From Elusimicrobiota bacterium (GTDB taxonomy: Bacteria > Elusimicrobiota > Elusimicrobia > JACQPE01), in NCBI GenBank assembly GCA_016205025.1, contig JACQJO010000078.1, forward strand, positions 1-42,546: a stretch of DNA of 42,546 nt, written 5' to 3'. Within the stretch, counting starts at the first letter, position 1. Every line of letters begins with the position of its first letter. Positions 25,144 to 32,147 of the stretch are shown here, one piece after another. The notes beneath the pieces were generated by a model. It did no database searches, was not told the origin of the DNA, and saw nothing but the letters and a program-made list of their open reading frames with translations. Both the position numbers and the translations under genes were made by a program.

Positions 25144-26397
25144 TCAAACGCCTACCTTCTGGAGAATGTCCGCCTTTTTTAGAAAGCCTTTCAGTTTGTC
25201 GGGATCGATATTGATCATTTTCATTAGTTCCTGTAGTTTGTCCAAGGAGATGATTTCCTGGCGGTAAGCGTCGATTCCGAGGGTAAAAAAGCGGGCCCTG
25301 AAATCGCGCGTTTCGAAGCCGTCTTTTTCTATTTTTTCTTTCTTTTTAAGTTCCAGCCGGACAAGATGGCCAACGGCCTGGGCTTCTTCTTTTTTATCAA
25401 GCAATTTTTTACCTTCGTCTTTGTTGATAAATCCTAGATTTTGAAGGCGGTAGACGGCGGTTTCCCAGCTAACGCCATAGTGGTGCTGTAAATGCACAAT
25501 GTCATAGAGTTGGATTTCCAGTGCCTTGGAAGATTTGCGTTGCTCGGCGGTGAATGCCTGCTCATGGCCAGACGTGGTCAAATGAGTCCGCGTGGAGCCA
25601 GCTTTGCCCAAACTCGTGAAAAATTCATCCACCCCCGCTTTGGGAAGCAAAAAGGCTGCCGCAAAGGCATTGGCGCGGACCTCAATCAAATCTTTTTCAT
25701 TTTGGGCGCTGCTGACCACGGAAGCCCGCGCCCTGTCTACAAGCACATGGCAGTATTCGTGGGCAAGCGTGAAAGCGTGCCTAAAAGCGTGATGTTTGGG
25801 ATTGATAAAAATGGAAAGCCCAATATTTTCATCCCCCATAAAGACGCCGGATATCTCTTCATCCATATCTACATCCAGGACGCGAACTCCCTGGAGTTCC
25901 AAAAGTTCGGCCATGTCTTTGATTGGCCTGGTGCCCATCTGCAGGCGTTGGCGCTCATCTTCGGCCATCTTTTGGCCTAATTCAATAGCTTCCCAGGTGT
26001 TGCTGGGCTCTGGGTGTTCATATTTGACTGGTTGGTTGTATTTGGAATCTAACCCTAGCAGCTTTTCGAGTTGCGTGAATTCGCGTAACAGTCTGAGACT
26101 GGGTTCCAACGCTTTTCTGTCGACTTTTTGTTTTAGTTCCTCAGTCATGCGGAAAAAAACAGCGGTAGCTTCCTGCCTGAGAGCGCCAGAGGTGGTAAAA
26201 AAATCTCCAACATCCCTGTTGTAGAGCTTGGCCAGTTTTTCCAGTTGCAGGGTATTGATGGGGCGATTTCCTGCTTCAATTTGGGCAACAGTGGGCCGGG
26301 AAACACGCAATGCAGAAGCTGCAGCATCCTGCGTAATCTGGCAGGCCTCCCGCATCTGTTTTAACCTCTGGCCTAATTCTTTAGAATCTAATGGCAT
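25144..26397 (-). CDS. XRE regulator fused to ImmA/IrrE metalloprotease
   Basis: 417 residues. An XRE-type helix-turn-helix occupies about 7-60 (LGQRLKQMREACQITQDAAA ... VSRPTVAQIEAG). The ImmA/IrrE domain follows with the zinc-binding TLAHEYCHVL (HExxH near 211-215) and AAAFLLP downstream. Such fusions repress operons and are cleaved, or cleave a repressor, upon stress. Strong Shine-Dalgarno GGAGGT 8 nt before the ATG at 26397; a consensus promoter and perfect operator lie just upstream, so autoregulation is likely. First gene of the ImmA-PIN-protease operon. Confidence 0.92.
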   Translation of the reverse strand: MPLDSKELGQRLKQMREACQITQDAAASALRVSRPTVAQIEAGNRPINTLQLEKLAKLYNRDVGDFFTTSGALRQEATAVFFRMTEELKQKVDRKALEPSLRLLREFTQLEKLLGLDSKYNQPVKYEHPEPSNTWEAIELGQKMAEDERQRLQMGTRPIKDMAELLELQGVRVLDVDMDEEISGVFMGDENIGLSIFINPKHHAFRHAFTLAHEYCHVLVDRARASVVSSAQNEKDLIEVRANAFAAAFLLPKAGVDEFFTSLGKAGSTRTHLTTSGHEQAFTAEQRKSSKALEIQLYDIVHLQHHYGVSWETAVYRLQNLGFINKDEGKKLLDKKEEAQAVGHLVRLELKKKEKIEKDGFETRDFRARFFTLGIDAYRQEIISLDKLQELMKMINIDPDKLKGFLKKADILQKVGV

Positions 26398-26429
26398 ATA
26401 GTCGGCACCTCCTTTTCAATCTCATGGAT

Positions 26430-26468
26430 AGTATAACAGGAAGTATCATAAATGTCAATATTTGACAT
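26430..26468 (-). promoter_or_regulatory. Promoter with perfect palindromic operator
   Basis: Minus strand: TTGACA (26453-26458), 17-bp spacer, TATACT (26430-26435). The -35 box lies in the palindrome ATGTCAA-TAT-TTGACAT (26452-26468). The other half offers a TTGACA on the plus strand toward the metallophosphoesterase gene, so one operator may control both directions. Confidence 0.85.
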
Positions 26469-26530
26469 ATTTGTTACACAAATGGTTGAATATGGCTTGA
26501 CTCGAATGTAAGCTTTGGTTTTGGACTTCT

Positions 26531-27103
26531 ATGGCAAAGATATTTTTTACAAGCGATACCCATTTTAACCACACCAACATTATCAAGTATTGCGGCCGCC
26601 CTTTTGAATCGGTTGAAGAGATGAACCGGGAAATGATCGGCCAATGGAACGCGGCGGTGGGGCAGGATGATACGGTTTTTCATTTGGGGGATTTCGCCTT
26701 GGGGGAAGCGAGCGAATGGCCCAAGATATTTCAGCAGTTGAACGGCGCTAAAAAGATTCTTATTCGCGGCAACCATGACCGCGCGGTTAAAAAGATGATC
26801 GAGGTTGGGTTTGCCGAAGTTCACAGCGAGCTCGAATGGAACGGGTGGCTTCTCAAACACAAGCCTTTTAAGACCCCCAAGAAACTGTTGTGCGGACATA
26901 TTCATGAGAGGTGGCGACGGCTTGGCTGGGCCATTAACGTGGGGGTAGATGTTTGGGATTTTACCCCGCGGACCATTGAGGAACTGGTCCAGGCCGAGCA
27001 ATCATCCTCGGAATATAAATGCCGCCATTGTGGAGTTCTGCTGGGGTGGCTGGAGGACAATAACGCCCACTACGGTGGACGATGTGTTGGCAAAAGTGAA
27101 TGA
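26531..27103 (+). CDS. Calcineurin-like metallophosphoesterase with C-terminal zinc ribbon
   Basis: 190 residues. Metal ligands Asp9 and His11 (SDTHFNH), Asp54 (HLGD), Asn81-His82 (RGNHD), His123/His125 (GHIHE) give a complete two-metal phosphoesterase site. The last ~30 residues add Cys164, Cys167 and Cys185 (YKCRHCG ... GGRC), a possible zinc ribbon not usual for short phage-type phosphoesterases. Similar proteins occur in phages and islands, and may act on nucleotides or DNA/RNA ends. Its stop overlaps the next gene by ATGA, and it is divergent from the ImmA operon with the shared operator between. Confidence 0.88.
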   Translation: MAKIFFTSDTHFNHTNIIKYCGRPFESVEEMNREMIGQWNAAVGQDDTVFHLGDFALGEASEWPKIFQQLNGAKKILIRGNHDRAVKKMIEVGFAEVHSELEWNGWLLKHKPFKTPKKLLCGHIHERWRRLGWAINVGVDVWDFTPRTIEELVQAEQSSSEYKCRHCGVLLGWLEDNNAHYGGRCVGKSE

Positions 27104-27384
27104 AAAAAACTTACAAGATTCCCGCTGAACTCAGAAGATTGGTCCTTAAAATACAAAAAGTAAAAAAGCAAGCCGAGCGGTTGGGTGTGTTTACGTGCGA
27201 TCGAGAACTCTTGAGATGCCCAAAGTGTAGGTTGGAAGAGGATGTGGCAGGCGGTACGGGCCTGCTTTTTGTGACCCGTCCTTCTAATCGGGAAAAGGAT
27301 ACGGGATTGCGTTTTGACGTGAACCGGAAGACACGCCGCGCTAAATGCCCCGACTGCAATAGAATTTTTGCGTGGAAAGAATAA
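27100..27384 (+). CDS. Small CxxC zinc-binding protein
   Basis: 94 residues with two cysteine pairs, LRCPKCR (near 45-51) and KCPDCNRIF (near 83-91), which would form a split zinc ribbon around a basic middle segment. Co-translated with the metallophosphoesterase by ATGA overlap. Family not recognised; DNA or RNA binding would fit the zinc ribbons and island setting. The gene ends 2 bp from the convergent tyrosine recombinase. Confidence 0.65.
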   Translation: MKKTYKIPAELRRLVLKIQKVKKQAERLGVFTCDRELLRCPKCRLEEDVAGGTGLLFVTRPSNREKDTGLRFDVNRKTRRAKCPDCNRIFAWKE

Positions 27385-27385
27385 T

Positions 27386-28351
27386 TTATTGCCTTGGATG
27401 GGCGCGGTCCCAAACGCGGCGGAGGTGTTCGGGTTCGACATGGGTGTAAATTTCAGTTGTCGTGATCCGTTTGTGGCCGAGCATTTCCTGGATGGCGCGC
27501 AGGTCGGCTCCGCCGGAAAGCATGTGCGTGGCGAATGAGTGGCGCAGGATGTGCGGGGAAACTCGGTGAGTGATGCCAGCCCGCCTGGCGCAGGATTTGA
27601 TTTGGTCCCATAGGCCGCCGCGCGTTAGCTGATTACCGCTTATTCCTAAAAATAATGGTTCCGCCACGTTGGGGAATTTTTTGGCTCTGGCCGCCAGATA
27701 GCGCTCCATTGCCTCCTTTGCCCGGCTGCCAAAGGGCACAATGCGCTCCCTGCTGCCTTTGCCCATGACCCGCAAGTAGCCTTCTCCAAGATTCAGGTCA
27801 GCAATCTGCAAACCGGTCAACTCGCTTACGCGCATGCCGGTGGCGTAAAGGACCTCAAGGATCGCCCTGTTGCGCACGTTCCTGAACCGCGTGCCCCTCG
27901 GGGCTTTCAACAATTTCTCCATCTCCTGAAGCGTTAGGGGTTGGGGTAGTTTATTGACCAGTTTGGGCAAGCCTATGCCTTGGGTTGGATTGGGAACAGT
28001 GGGGTCTTCACGGAGTAAAAATCGGTAGAAATGCCGAAGGGCGATTGTGGCTTGAAATAGGGAGCTTGATGAGAGGCCATTTTGCCTTCGACCATCCAGG
28101 TAGACCAGCACGGTTTCGCGCGTAGCCTGGCCGGGTTCAATGCCGATACCTCGGAGATGGGCCAAGTAAGTCCGAATGCAGTAGCGGTAGGCAGTTATGG
28201 AGAGGCCGGAAATCCGACGTTCTTGGGCAAGGTAGCGCGTGAAAGATTCCAGACAACTTGCGGAAGGACCCTCACCCTGCCCTCTCCCTGAGGGAGAGGG
28301 AAAACTGGGGGGTACGGTTTGATCAAGGGGTAGCTGGGGACTATTGGGCAT
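27386..28351 (-). CDS. Tyrosine recombinase, XerC/XerD-like
   Basis: Site-specific recombinase working through a tyrosine-DNA intermediate. In numbering from the upstream GTG/ATG at 28384, the catalytic set is Arg185 (ATGMRVSEL), Lys209, His278 and Arg281 (HILRHSF), His304 (LGHKRI) and Tyr313 (TEIYTH), all present; an N-terminal SAM-like core-binding domain starts near residue 46. I place the start at ATG 28351 (MPNSPQ), giving 321 residues, because the further upstream codons overlap another frame. A dispersed palindrome lies in frame just ahead of the core-binding domain (FPSPSGRGQGEG). It could be the element's second integrase or a dimer-resolution enzyme. Confidence 0.9.
   Translation of the reverse strand: MPNSPQLPLDQTVPPSFPSPSGRGQGEGPSASCLESFTRYLAQERRISGLSITAYRYCIRTYLAHLRGIGIEPGQATRETVLVYLDGRRQNGLSSSSLFQATIALRHFYRFLLREDPTVPNPTQGIGLPKLVNKLPQPLTLQEMEKLLKAPRGTRFRNVRNRAILEVLYATGMRVSELTGLQIADLNLGEGYLRVMGKGSRERIVPFGSRAKEAMERYLAARAKKFPNVAEPLFLGISGNQLTRGGLWDQIKSCARRAGITHRVSPHILRHSFATHMLSGGADLRAIQEMLGHKRITTTEIYTHVEPEHLRRVWDRAHPRQ
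28265..28310. repeat. Dispersed palindrome CCCTCTCCCT-G-AGGGAGAGGG
   Basis: Perfect 10-bp inverted repeat with one central base (28280-28300), set in the common CTCACCCTGCCCTCTCCC context found as an intergenic repeat in many bacterial genomes. Here it is in frame at the N-terminus of the tyrosine recombinase gene, adding about 14 Pro/Gly/Ser residues. Confidence 0.75.
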
Positions 28352-28575
28352 GGGTTCCCCCAACCGGGCCCAACGTGGGGGCAACGGTGGGCAAGGGCGA
28401 GGACATGTGCAGGTCCTCGTAGAGAATGTGCAGGGGGATGGTGTCCGCGGTAAAAGGCAGTTCTTTGAAAAACCAATTACGAAGCTCGTCTAAGACGGGC
28501 AGGGGATTTGGATTCGAACCTGAACGGTTTGGTTCAGGTATCCTTTCGCGTAATTGCTGAACTGATAACGGTAAT
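28341..28575 (-). pseudogene. Possible gene remnant upstream of the tyrosine recombinase
   Basis: An open minus-strand frame of about 75 codons ends in TAG at 28341-28343, overlapping the recombinase start. Its translation looks protein-like (VLDELRNWFFKELPFTADT, then IPLHILYEDLHMSS) but it has no ATG, GTG or TTG start in its upstream part and meets TAA just before. It includes the AGGTTCGAATCC motif also found in the tRNA-Gln T-arm (inverted). Perhaps a truncated C-terminus or an attachment scar; not recognised. Confidence 0.3.
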
Positions 28576-28635
28576 TAAATAAACAAGAGATGACTTAAAC
28601 GGGAATTCCGGGGGCACCTCACTTAATTCAGAGGG

Positions 28636-28863
28636 TTAGTCCTGACCGGCAATAGCGTCGGTAACGGATTCCGGATCGTAAGAAACCAGTTGGAAATACC
28701 GCGAGTGGCGCAGCCCCGATCCTTCAATGTCGTGATCAACAACCATTGCCTGCATACCCTCCCTGTTGCTGATTACATCCACCACAGCGCCGTTTTCAAC
28801 AAAAATGATGATGTCACCAGCCGATTTGTCGACTGATTTTTCTGCAACGATTTTGGTTTTCAT
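28636..28863 (-). CDS. Small acidic hypothetical protein
   Basis: 75 residues from ATG 28863 (a TTG three codons earlier is possible). Core IIIFVENGAVVDVISN and a later VVDHDIEGS pattern resemble small proteins I have seen in mobile elements with the form 'V.gG.V..V.sn...v.v.D.D'. No function known. It follows the HigA-like gene by 24 bp in the same direction and may be in that operon. Confidence 0.5.
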   Translation of the reverse strand: MKTKIVAEKSVDKSAGDIIIFVENGAVVDVISNREGMQAMVVDHDIEGSGLRHSRYFQLVSYDPESVTDAIAGQD

Positions 28864-28887
28864 GTCAACCAATCACGAAGCCGGTTG

Positions 28888-29178
28888 TTATTTAAACCCA
28901 ATATAAAGCTCTGATCCCAGCGCCTTGGCTACTTTTTCTAACGTTCGGACATTGGGGGCTGTTTCCTCCTCTGGGTTTTCTAGCTGAGCCACCATTTGTT
29001 GGCTGACGCCCATTTTTTTGGCTAGCTGGGCCTGGGTCATTCTCTTTTTTTGTCGGAGCATGGCGATTTCAATAGCCAGTTTTACGGGAACCTCATAGGC
29101 TTTCCAGTGTTCGCGGACATTGGCGTTTTTGAGCTGATCCTTGAGATAGTCGCGGTATTTCACGATTTTTCTAGCCAT
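28888..29178 (-). CDS. XRE-family antitoxin (HigA-like)
   Basis: 96 residues from ATG 29178, which has a full Shine-Dalgarno GGAGGTGA 6 nt upstream; the TTG at 29184 is less likely. The C-terminal half is an XRE helix-turn-helix (MTQAQLAKKMGVSQQMVAQL) ending LGSELYIGF, as in antitoxins paired with Gp49/HigB toxins. The N-terminal part (YRDYLKDQLKNANVREHWKA) is the usual toxin-contact region. It should bind its toxin and repress the promoter, where an inverted repeat sits between -35 and -10. Confidence 0.88.
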   Translation of the reverse strand: MARKIVKYRDYLKDQLKNANVREHWKAYEVPVKLAIEIAMLRQKKRMTQAQLAKKMGVSQQMVAQLENPEEETAPNVRTLEKVAKALGSELYIGFK

Positions 29179-29180
29179 GT

Positions 29181-29525
29181 TCAATCACCTCCTCGCTCTA
29201 ACCAATCTTTCATGCGTCTTAGGGCTCTTTCAATCTCCTCTTCTGGCACAGCCTGTGTCTTTTTGAGAAACCCTTGAGTCAGCACAATGCGCTTGCCTTC
29301 GAAGAAATAGAGAATCCTCCATTGAAGCCTGCCATAAGGAACTCGCAACTCCCGGATTTTATCCCGCAGAGTATCGGCGTAGGGTCTGGGCAAATCAGGC
29401 CCCATCTGTTCCAGATGATCAAAAAATCTGAGAATTTTGGTTCTTGGCTTTGCATCCAACTCTTCCAGGAATTCTCTAACCGGGCAGTCACCCTGAGCCG
29501 TTGTATAAAAGATGATCTCGTACAA
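29181..29525 (-). CDS. HigB/Gp49-type RelE-fold toxin
   Basis: 114 residues. Typical features: YEIIFYTTAQGDCPVREFLE at the N-terminus, LRVPYGRLQWRILYFF and IVLTQGFLKKTQAVPEEEIE, which is the Gp49-like ribosome-dependent RNase signature. I choose the TTG at 29525, with GAGGA 5 nt upstream, because a longer reading from 29570 would translate the promoter itself. Toxin precedes antitoxin, the Hig order, and the genes are adjacent (3-nt scale spacing). Confidence 0.88.
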   Translation of the reverse strand: MYEIIFYTTAQGDCPVREFLEELDAKPRTKILRFFDHLEQMGPDLPRPYADTLRDKIRELRVPYGRLQWRILYFFEGKRIVLTQGFLKKTQAVPEEEIERALRRMKDWLERGGD

Positions 29526-29541
29526 GTTATTCCTCGCTTTA

Positions 29542-29570
29542 AGGATACAAGTAAAAACTTGTATTGTCAA
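29542..29570 (-). promoter_or_regulatory. higBA-type promoter with internal operator
   Basis: Minus strand: TTGACA (29565-29570), 17-bp spacer, TATCCT (29542-29547). A perfect inverted repeat ATACAAGT-AAAA-ACTTGTAT (29545-29564) fills the spacer, so repressor binding would block RNA polymerase. The toxin start is 17 nt downstream of the -10 box. Confidence 0.85.
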
Positions 29571-29632
29571 TAATCTTGTAGGTTAGGAATCGGGGGACAT
29601 TGTGTCCTCCGATTAAAAAGCTAAAAACTATT

Positions 29633-29863
29633 TTATCGGGTTGAGCGTGGGAGTTTATTTTTGGGGATTTGATAGGAAGGGGTGCGAGCCGCTCTGTTCT
29701 TGGATTGGGTGCGTCTGGAGGCGCTAAGGGCGTGATTTAAGTGATGGGCGCGGGTTAGCCAGCGAAAAATATCCGCCGGGCTCATTTTAAGCCAGGCATC
29801 CACTTTCTCAAAAAGAGAAGGCCAGTGTTCTTGCGCAGGCGCGTGTTTGCTGCGTTTTTTCAT
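29633..29863 (-). CDS. Hypothetical small basic protein
   Basis: 76 residues; Trp/His-rich first half (EHWPSLFEKVDAWLKMSPAD) and a very basic tail. Start overlaps the stop of the nucleotidyltransferase remnant (TAATGA). No family recognised. It may have been the partner of the upstream gene before that gene was truncated. Confidence 0.4.
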   Translation of the reverse strand: MKKRSKHAPAQEHWPSLFEKVDAWLKMSPADIFRWLTRAHHLNHALSASRRTQSKNRAARTPSYQIPKNKLPRSTR

Positions 29864-30150
29864 TATTCTTTTTGACGTCTATAGGCGATCATTTTTAAGA
29901 TGGCCGGATCGCTCTTATCTTGAGCCCTGGCCGCCTTCTTTTTTAAGGATACCAGGTCATCTAGGGAAATCAAGCTAAGCTTTATTCCTTTTAAGAGGAG
30001 AATTTTACGACGCTTGAAAGCATTGTCGAAATCTATCGGGTTTTTTAAAAAAATATCAATCGTTTCGTCGGAATGCTTCGCATTGTCTAAAGTTATCACA
30101 ACCGCACCCTTTTTTTTGCGCCAGCTCTCTCTTTTATGGGCACCAGCCAA
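29863..30150 (-). pseudogene. 5'-truncated nucleotidyltransferase-like gene
   Basis: The translation holds the C-terminal signature of AbiEii/DUF6036-type nucleotidyltransferases: ETIDIFLKNPIDF, then a hydrophobic GIKLSLISLDDLVSLKKKAA and RAQDKSDPAILKMI. The N-terminal GSxxxD catalytic half is missing: the frame runs into a TGA at about 30183, just after the SDR gene ends, with only a TTG as start. It therefore looks decapitated by a deletion or by the island's right boundary. Confidence 0.6.
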
Positions 30151-30196
30151 ATCTTCGTTGAAGACTTTCGAACTCGCTGCTCAATGAAATGGGTCT

Positions 30197-31822
30197 CTAC
30201 CAATTCGTCGGCGCGTAATCTTTAAAGAACTTTCCGTAGAGGTGATTGCCCTGCAGAAGTCCTGAAAAAAATGGGTCGCAGACGCGGGCGGCGCCGTCGA
30301 CGATGTCGAGCGGCGGCTCAAAACCATGGATCTCCTGTTTCAGCAGCGACATATGGATGGGGTCTTCATCCGTAACCCATCCGGTATCCACCGCATTCAT
30401 ATAAATCCCATCCTGGGCATAATCCGCGGCCGAAGTTAAGGTCAGCATGTTCAGCGCCGCCTTGGCCATGTTGGTGTGCGGGTGCTTGTCCGTCTTGGTG
30501 TGGCGCGAAAAGCTGCCTTCCATGGCTGAGACATTAACAATGTGTTTATCCCAAGTCTTTCGGCGCAGCATTAAGGGTTTAAGCTTGGAGCAGAGAATAA
30601 AAGGAGCGACCGAGTTGATGAGTTGCAGCTCGATCATTTCAGCGGTGGGCACGTCGGCCAAGGCCATGCGCCAGCTGTTCATTTTGCGCAGGTCCACTTG
30701 CTGTAAGTCGGCATCCGTGCGTCCTGCGGGGAAGACGTCTAATCCCAAGTCAGCGTCATCGTAATTGTATTTGAGTTGCGAGAGCATGGCGGACTCCTTG
30801 ATCCCGATGCCGGAGCCTCCGCGGTGCCAGACCGCCATGCCGGTGGCATCAACCGGACCTTCTTGCGGCAAAGCCGCCGGCGCGTGGGTGAGCAGGCTTT
30901 TCAAATGTTCGTGGCTGCGCAACAGCTTGCGCTCATCCGAGGCGAGAGCCGGGTTTCCCGGTTGTTCCCATTCCAGCAGGTGTTGGTAAAAAGCGGGGGG
31001 GCGGCGCACGGTTTGGGCCGCGTTGTTGACCAGGATGTCTAAGCCTTCGAGTGAGCTATTCAGGTAGCGGCAGAAAATTTCAACGCTGGGCGAATGGCGA
31101 AGGTCAAGGCCATGGACTTGGAGCCTCTCGCTCCAGTCCTTGAAATCTTGTTCGCGGGAGTAGCGCCGGGCGGCGTCCTGCGGGAACCGGGTGGTGGCGA
31201 TCACCTTGGCCCCGGCGCGCAGCATCATGAGCGAGGCTTGGTACCCGATTTTAAGGCGCGCACCGGTAATGACCGCTGTTTTTCCTTTTAAGGACGCTGT
31301 TTGGAAACGTTTTGAGTAATTGAAATCGGCGCAGGGGCCGCACATCGCGTCGTAGAAGAAATGCAGTTTGTCGAATTTTATTTTGCAAATGTAGCAGTTG
31401 CGCGGGGTGTTTAAGGTCGGCTCGTCCTGCGCCGGCCCGACGTTGACGGTGGGCTTGGCCGGGGCCACAAAGACCGCTTCGCGGCGCAGGGAGCGGATAT
31501 GGGTTTCCGCTAAGAGTTGGCGGTCCTCTGTTTTTATGCGCTTCCTTTCCTCGCTTCGATACACCCGCCGCCGCGCGAGTTGTTCCAACCGGCTGGGGCG
31601 CGAAACGCGCCCGGCCGCAATTAAGAGATCGATCTGATCTTTTTCCGGAAGCCTGATCAGAAGCGAGCGATCCTTAATGATCGCTTGAAGGAGTTCGATG
31701 CATCGGCGGACAAAGTTGATGTCGAGCAACAAGAGTGATTTTATCGTAATTGTTGGGAATTTCGGGACAGCGCAACGGCGATTGACAAGCGGGGGGATTT
31801 CGGTAAAACTTGTCAGGATCAT
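30197..31822 (-). CDS. Atypical SDR-family oxidoreductase with N-terminal zinc-finger region
   Basis: Up to 541 residues. The first ~140 are a helical, basic region unlike normal SDRs; a CYICK ... CGPC cysteine quartet (about 145-165) follows; then an SDR fold with TGARLKIGYQAS, LDILVNNAAQTVRRP and VNVSAMEGSFSR. The usual YxxxK is altered: the lysine is in HTNMAKAAL but the position four before it is Thr rather than Tyr. Yet I recall the HPHTNMAKAALNM motif in related large SDRs, so it may be normal for that subgroup. Start is uncertain: TTG codons near 31729-31732 give a shorter protein that avoids overlap with the divergent promoter. Substrate unknown. Confidence 0.75.
   Translation of the reverse strand: MILTSFTEIPPLVNRRCAVPKFPTITIKSLLLLDINFVRRCIELLQAIIKDRSLLIRLPEKDQIDLLIAAGRVSRPSRLEQLARRRVYRSEERKRIKTEDRQLLAETHIRSLRREAVFVAPAKPTVNVGPAQDEPTLNTPRNCYICKIKFDKLHFFYDAMCGPCADFNYSKRFQTASLKGKTAVITGARLKIGYQASLMMLRAGAKVIATTRFPQDAARRYSREQDFKDWSERLQVHGLDLRHSPSVEIFCRYLNSSLEGLDILVNNAAQTVRRPPAFYQHLLEWEQPGNPALASDERKLLRSHEHLKSLLTHAPAALPQEGPVDATGMAVWHRGGSGIGIKESAMLSQLKYNYDDADLGLDVFPAGRTDADLQQVDLRKMNSWRMALADVPTAEMIELQLINSVAPFILCSKLKPLMLRRKTWDKHIVNVSAMEGSFSRHTKTDKHPHTNMAKAALNMLTLTSAADYAQDGIYMNAVDTGWVTDEDPIHMSLLKQEIHGFEPPLDIVDGAARVCDPFFSGLLQGNHLYGKFFKDYAPTNW
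31782..31810 (+). promoter_or_regulatory. Candidate promoter of the GIY-YIG gene
   Basis: TTGACA (31782-31787), 17-bp spacer, AAAACT (31805-31810), 10 nt before ATG 31821. A good -35 with a weak -10. Confidence 0.45.
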
Positions 31823-32111
31823 GAAAAAAATGCCGGATGAAAATAAGCATTGGCATGTTTATATCGTCCATTGCTCGAACAACACCTTTTACACAGGCAT
31901 CACCAACGATCTGGCGCGCCGGTTAAGCGAGCACCAAACTTCTCAAGGATCCAAATACACCCGCTCTTTTAAGCCGACCAAAATCCTTTGGCAAGAACCG
32001 CACCCCGATCGATCCAGCGCTTTAAAGCGCGAGGCCCAAATTAAACGCTGGACCCGAGCCCAAAAAGAGGCTTTTTTAAGGACGGCGCACGCGTCAGTTC
32101 GAACGCTTTGA
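31821..32111 (+). CDS. GIY-YIG domain protein (UPF0213/YhbQ-like)
   Basis: 96 residues from ATG 31821. The short GIY-YIG nuclease fold is clear: HVYIVHCSNNTFYTGITNDL with the paired Y..Y-G motif, then RRLSEHQ and a terminal RWTRAQKEAFL. UPF0213 members are standalone domains related to UvrC and homing nucleases, probably acting in DNA processing. The upstream frame is open further but overlaps the promoter and the divergent SDR gene, so the shorter start is preferred. Confidence 0.9.
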   Translation: MKKMPDENKHWHVYIVHCSNNTFYTGITNDLARRLSEHQTSQGSKYTRSFKPTKILWQEPHPDRSSALKREAQIKRWTRAQKEAFLRTAHASVRTL

Positions 32112-32147
32112 AACGCGGCAGAGGCGTCAGTAGCGTAAAATACAGGG

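Noticed and set aside
26334..26345. TCTGGCAG-like match as the right attachment site of the island
   Set aside because: Only eight to ten bases match the tRNA-Gln end and the site lies inside the conserved part of the XRE-ImmA gene.
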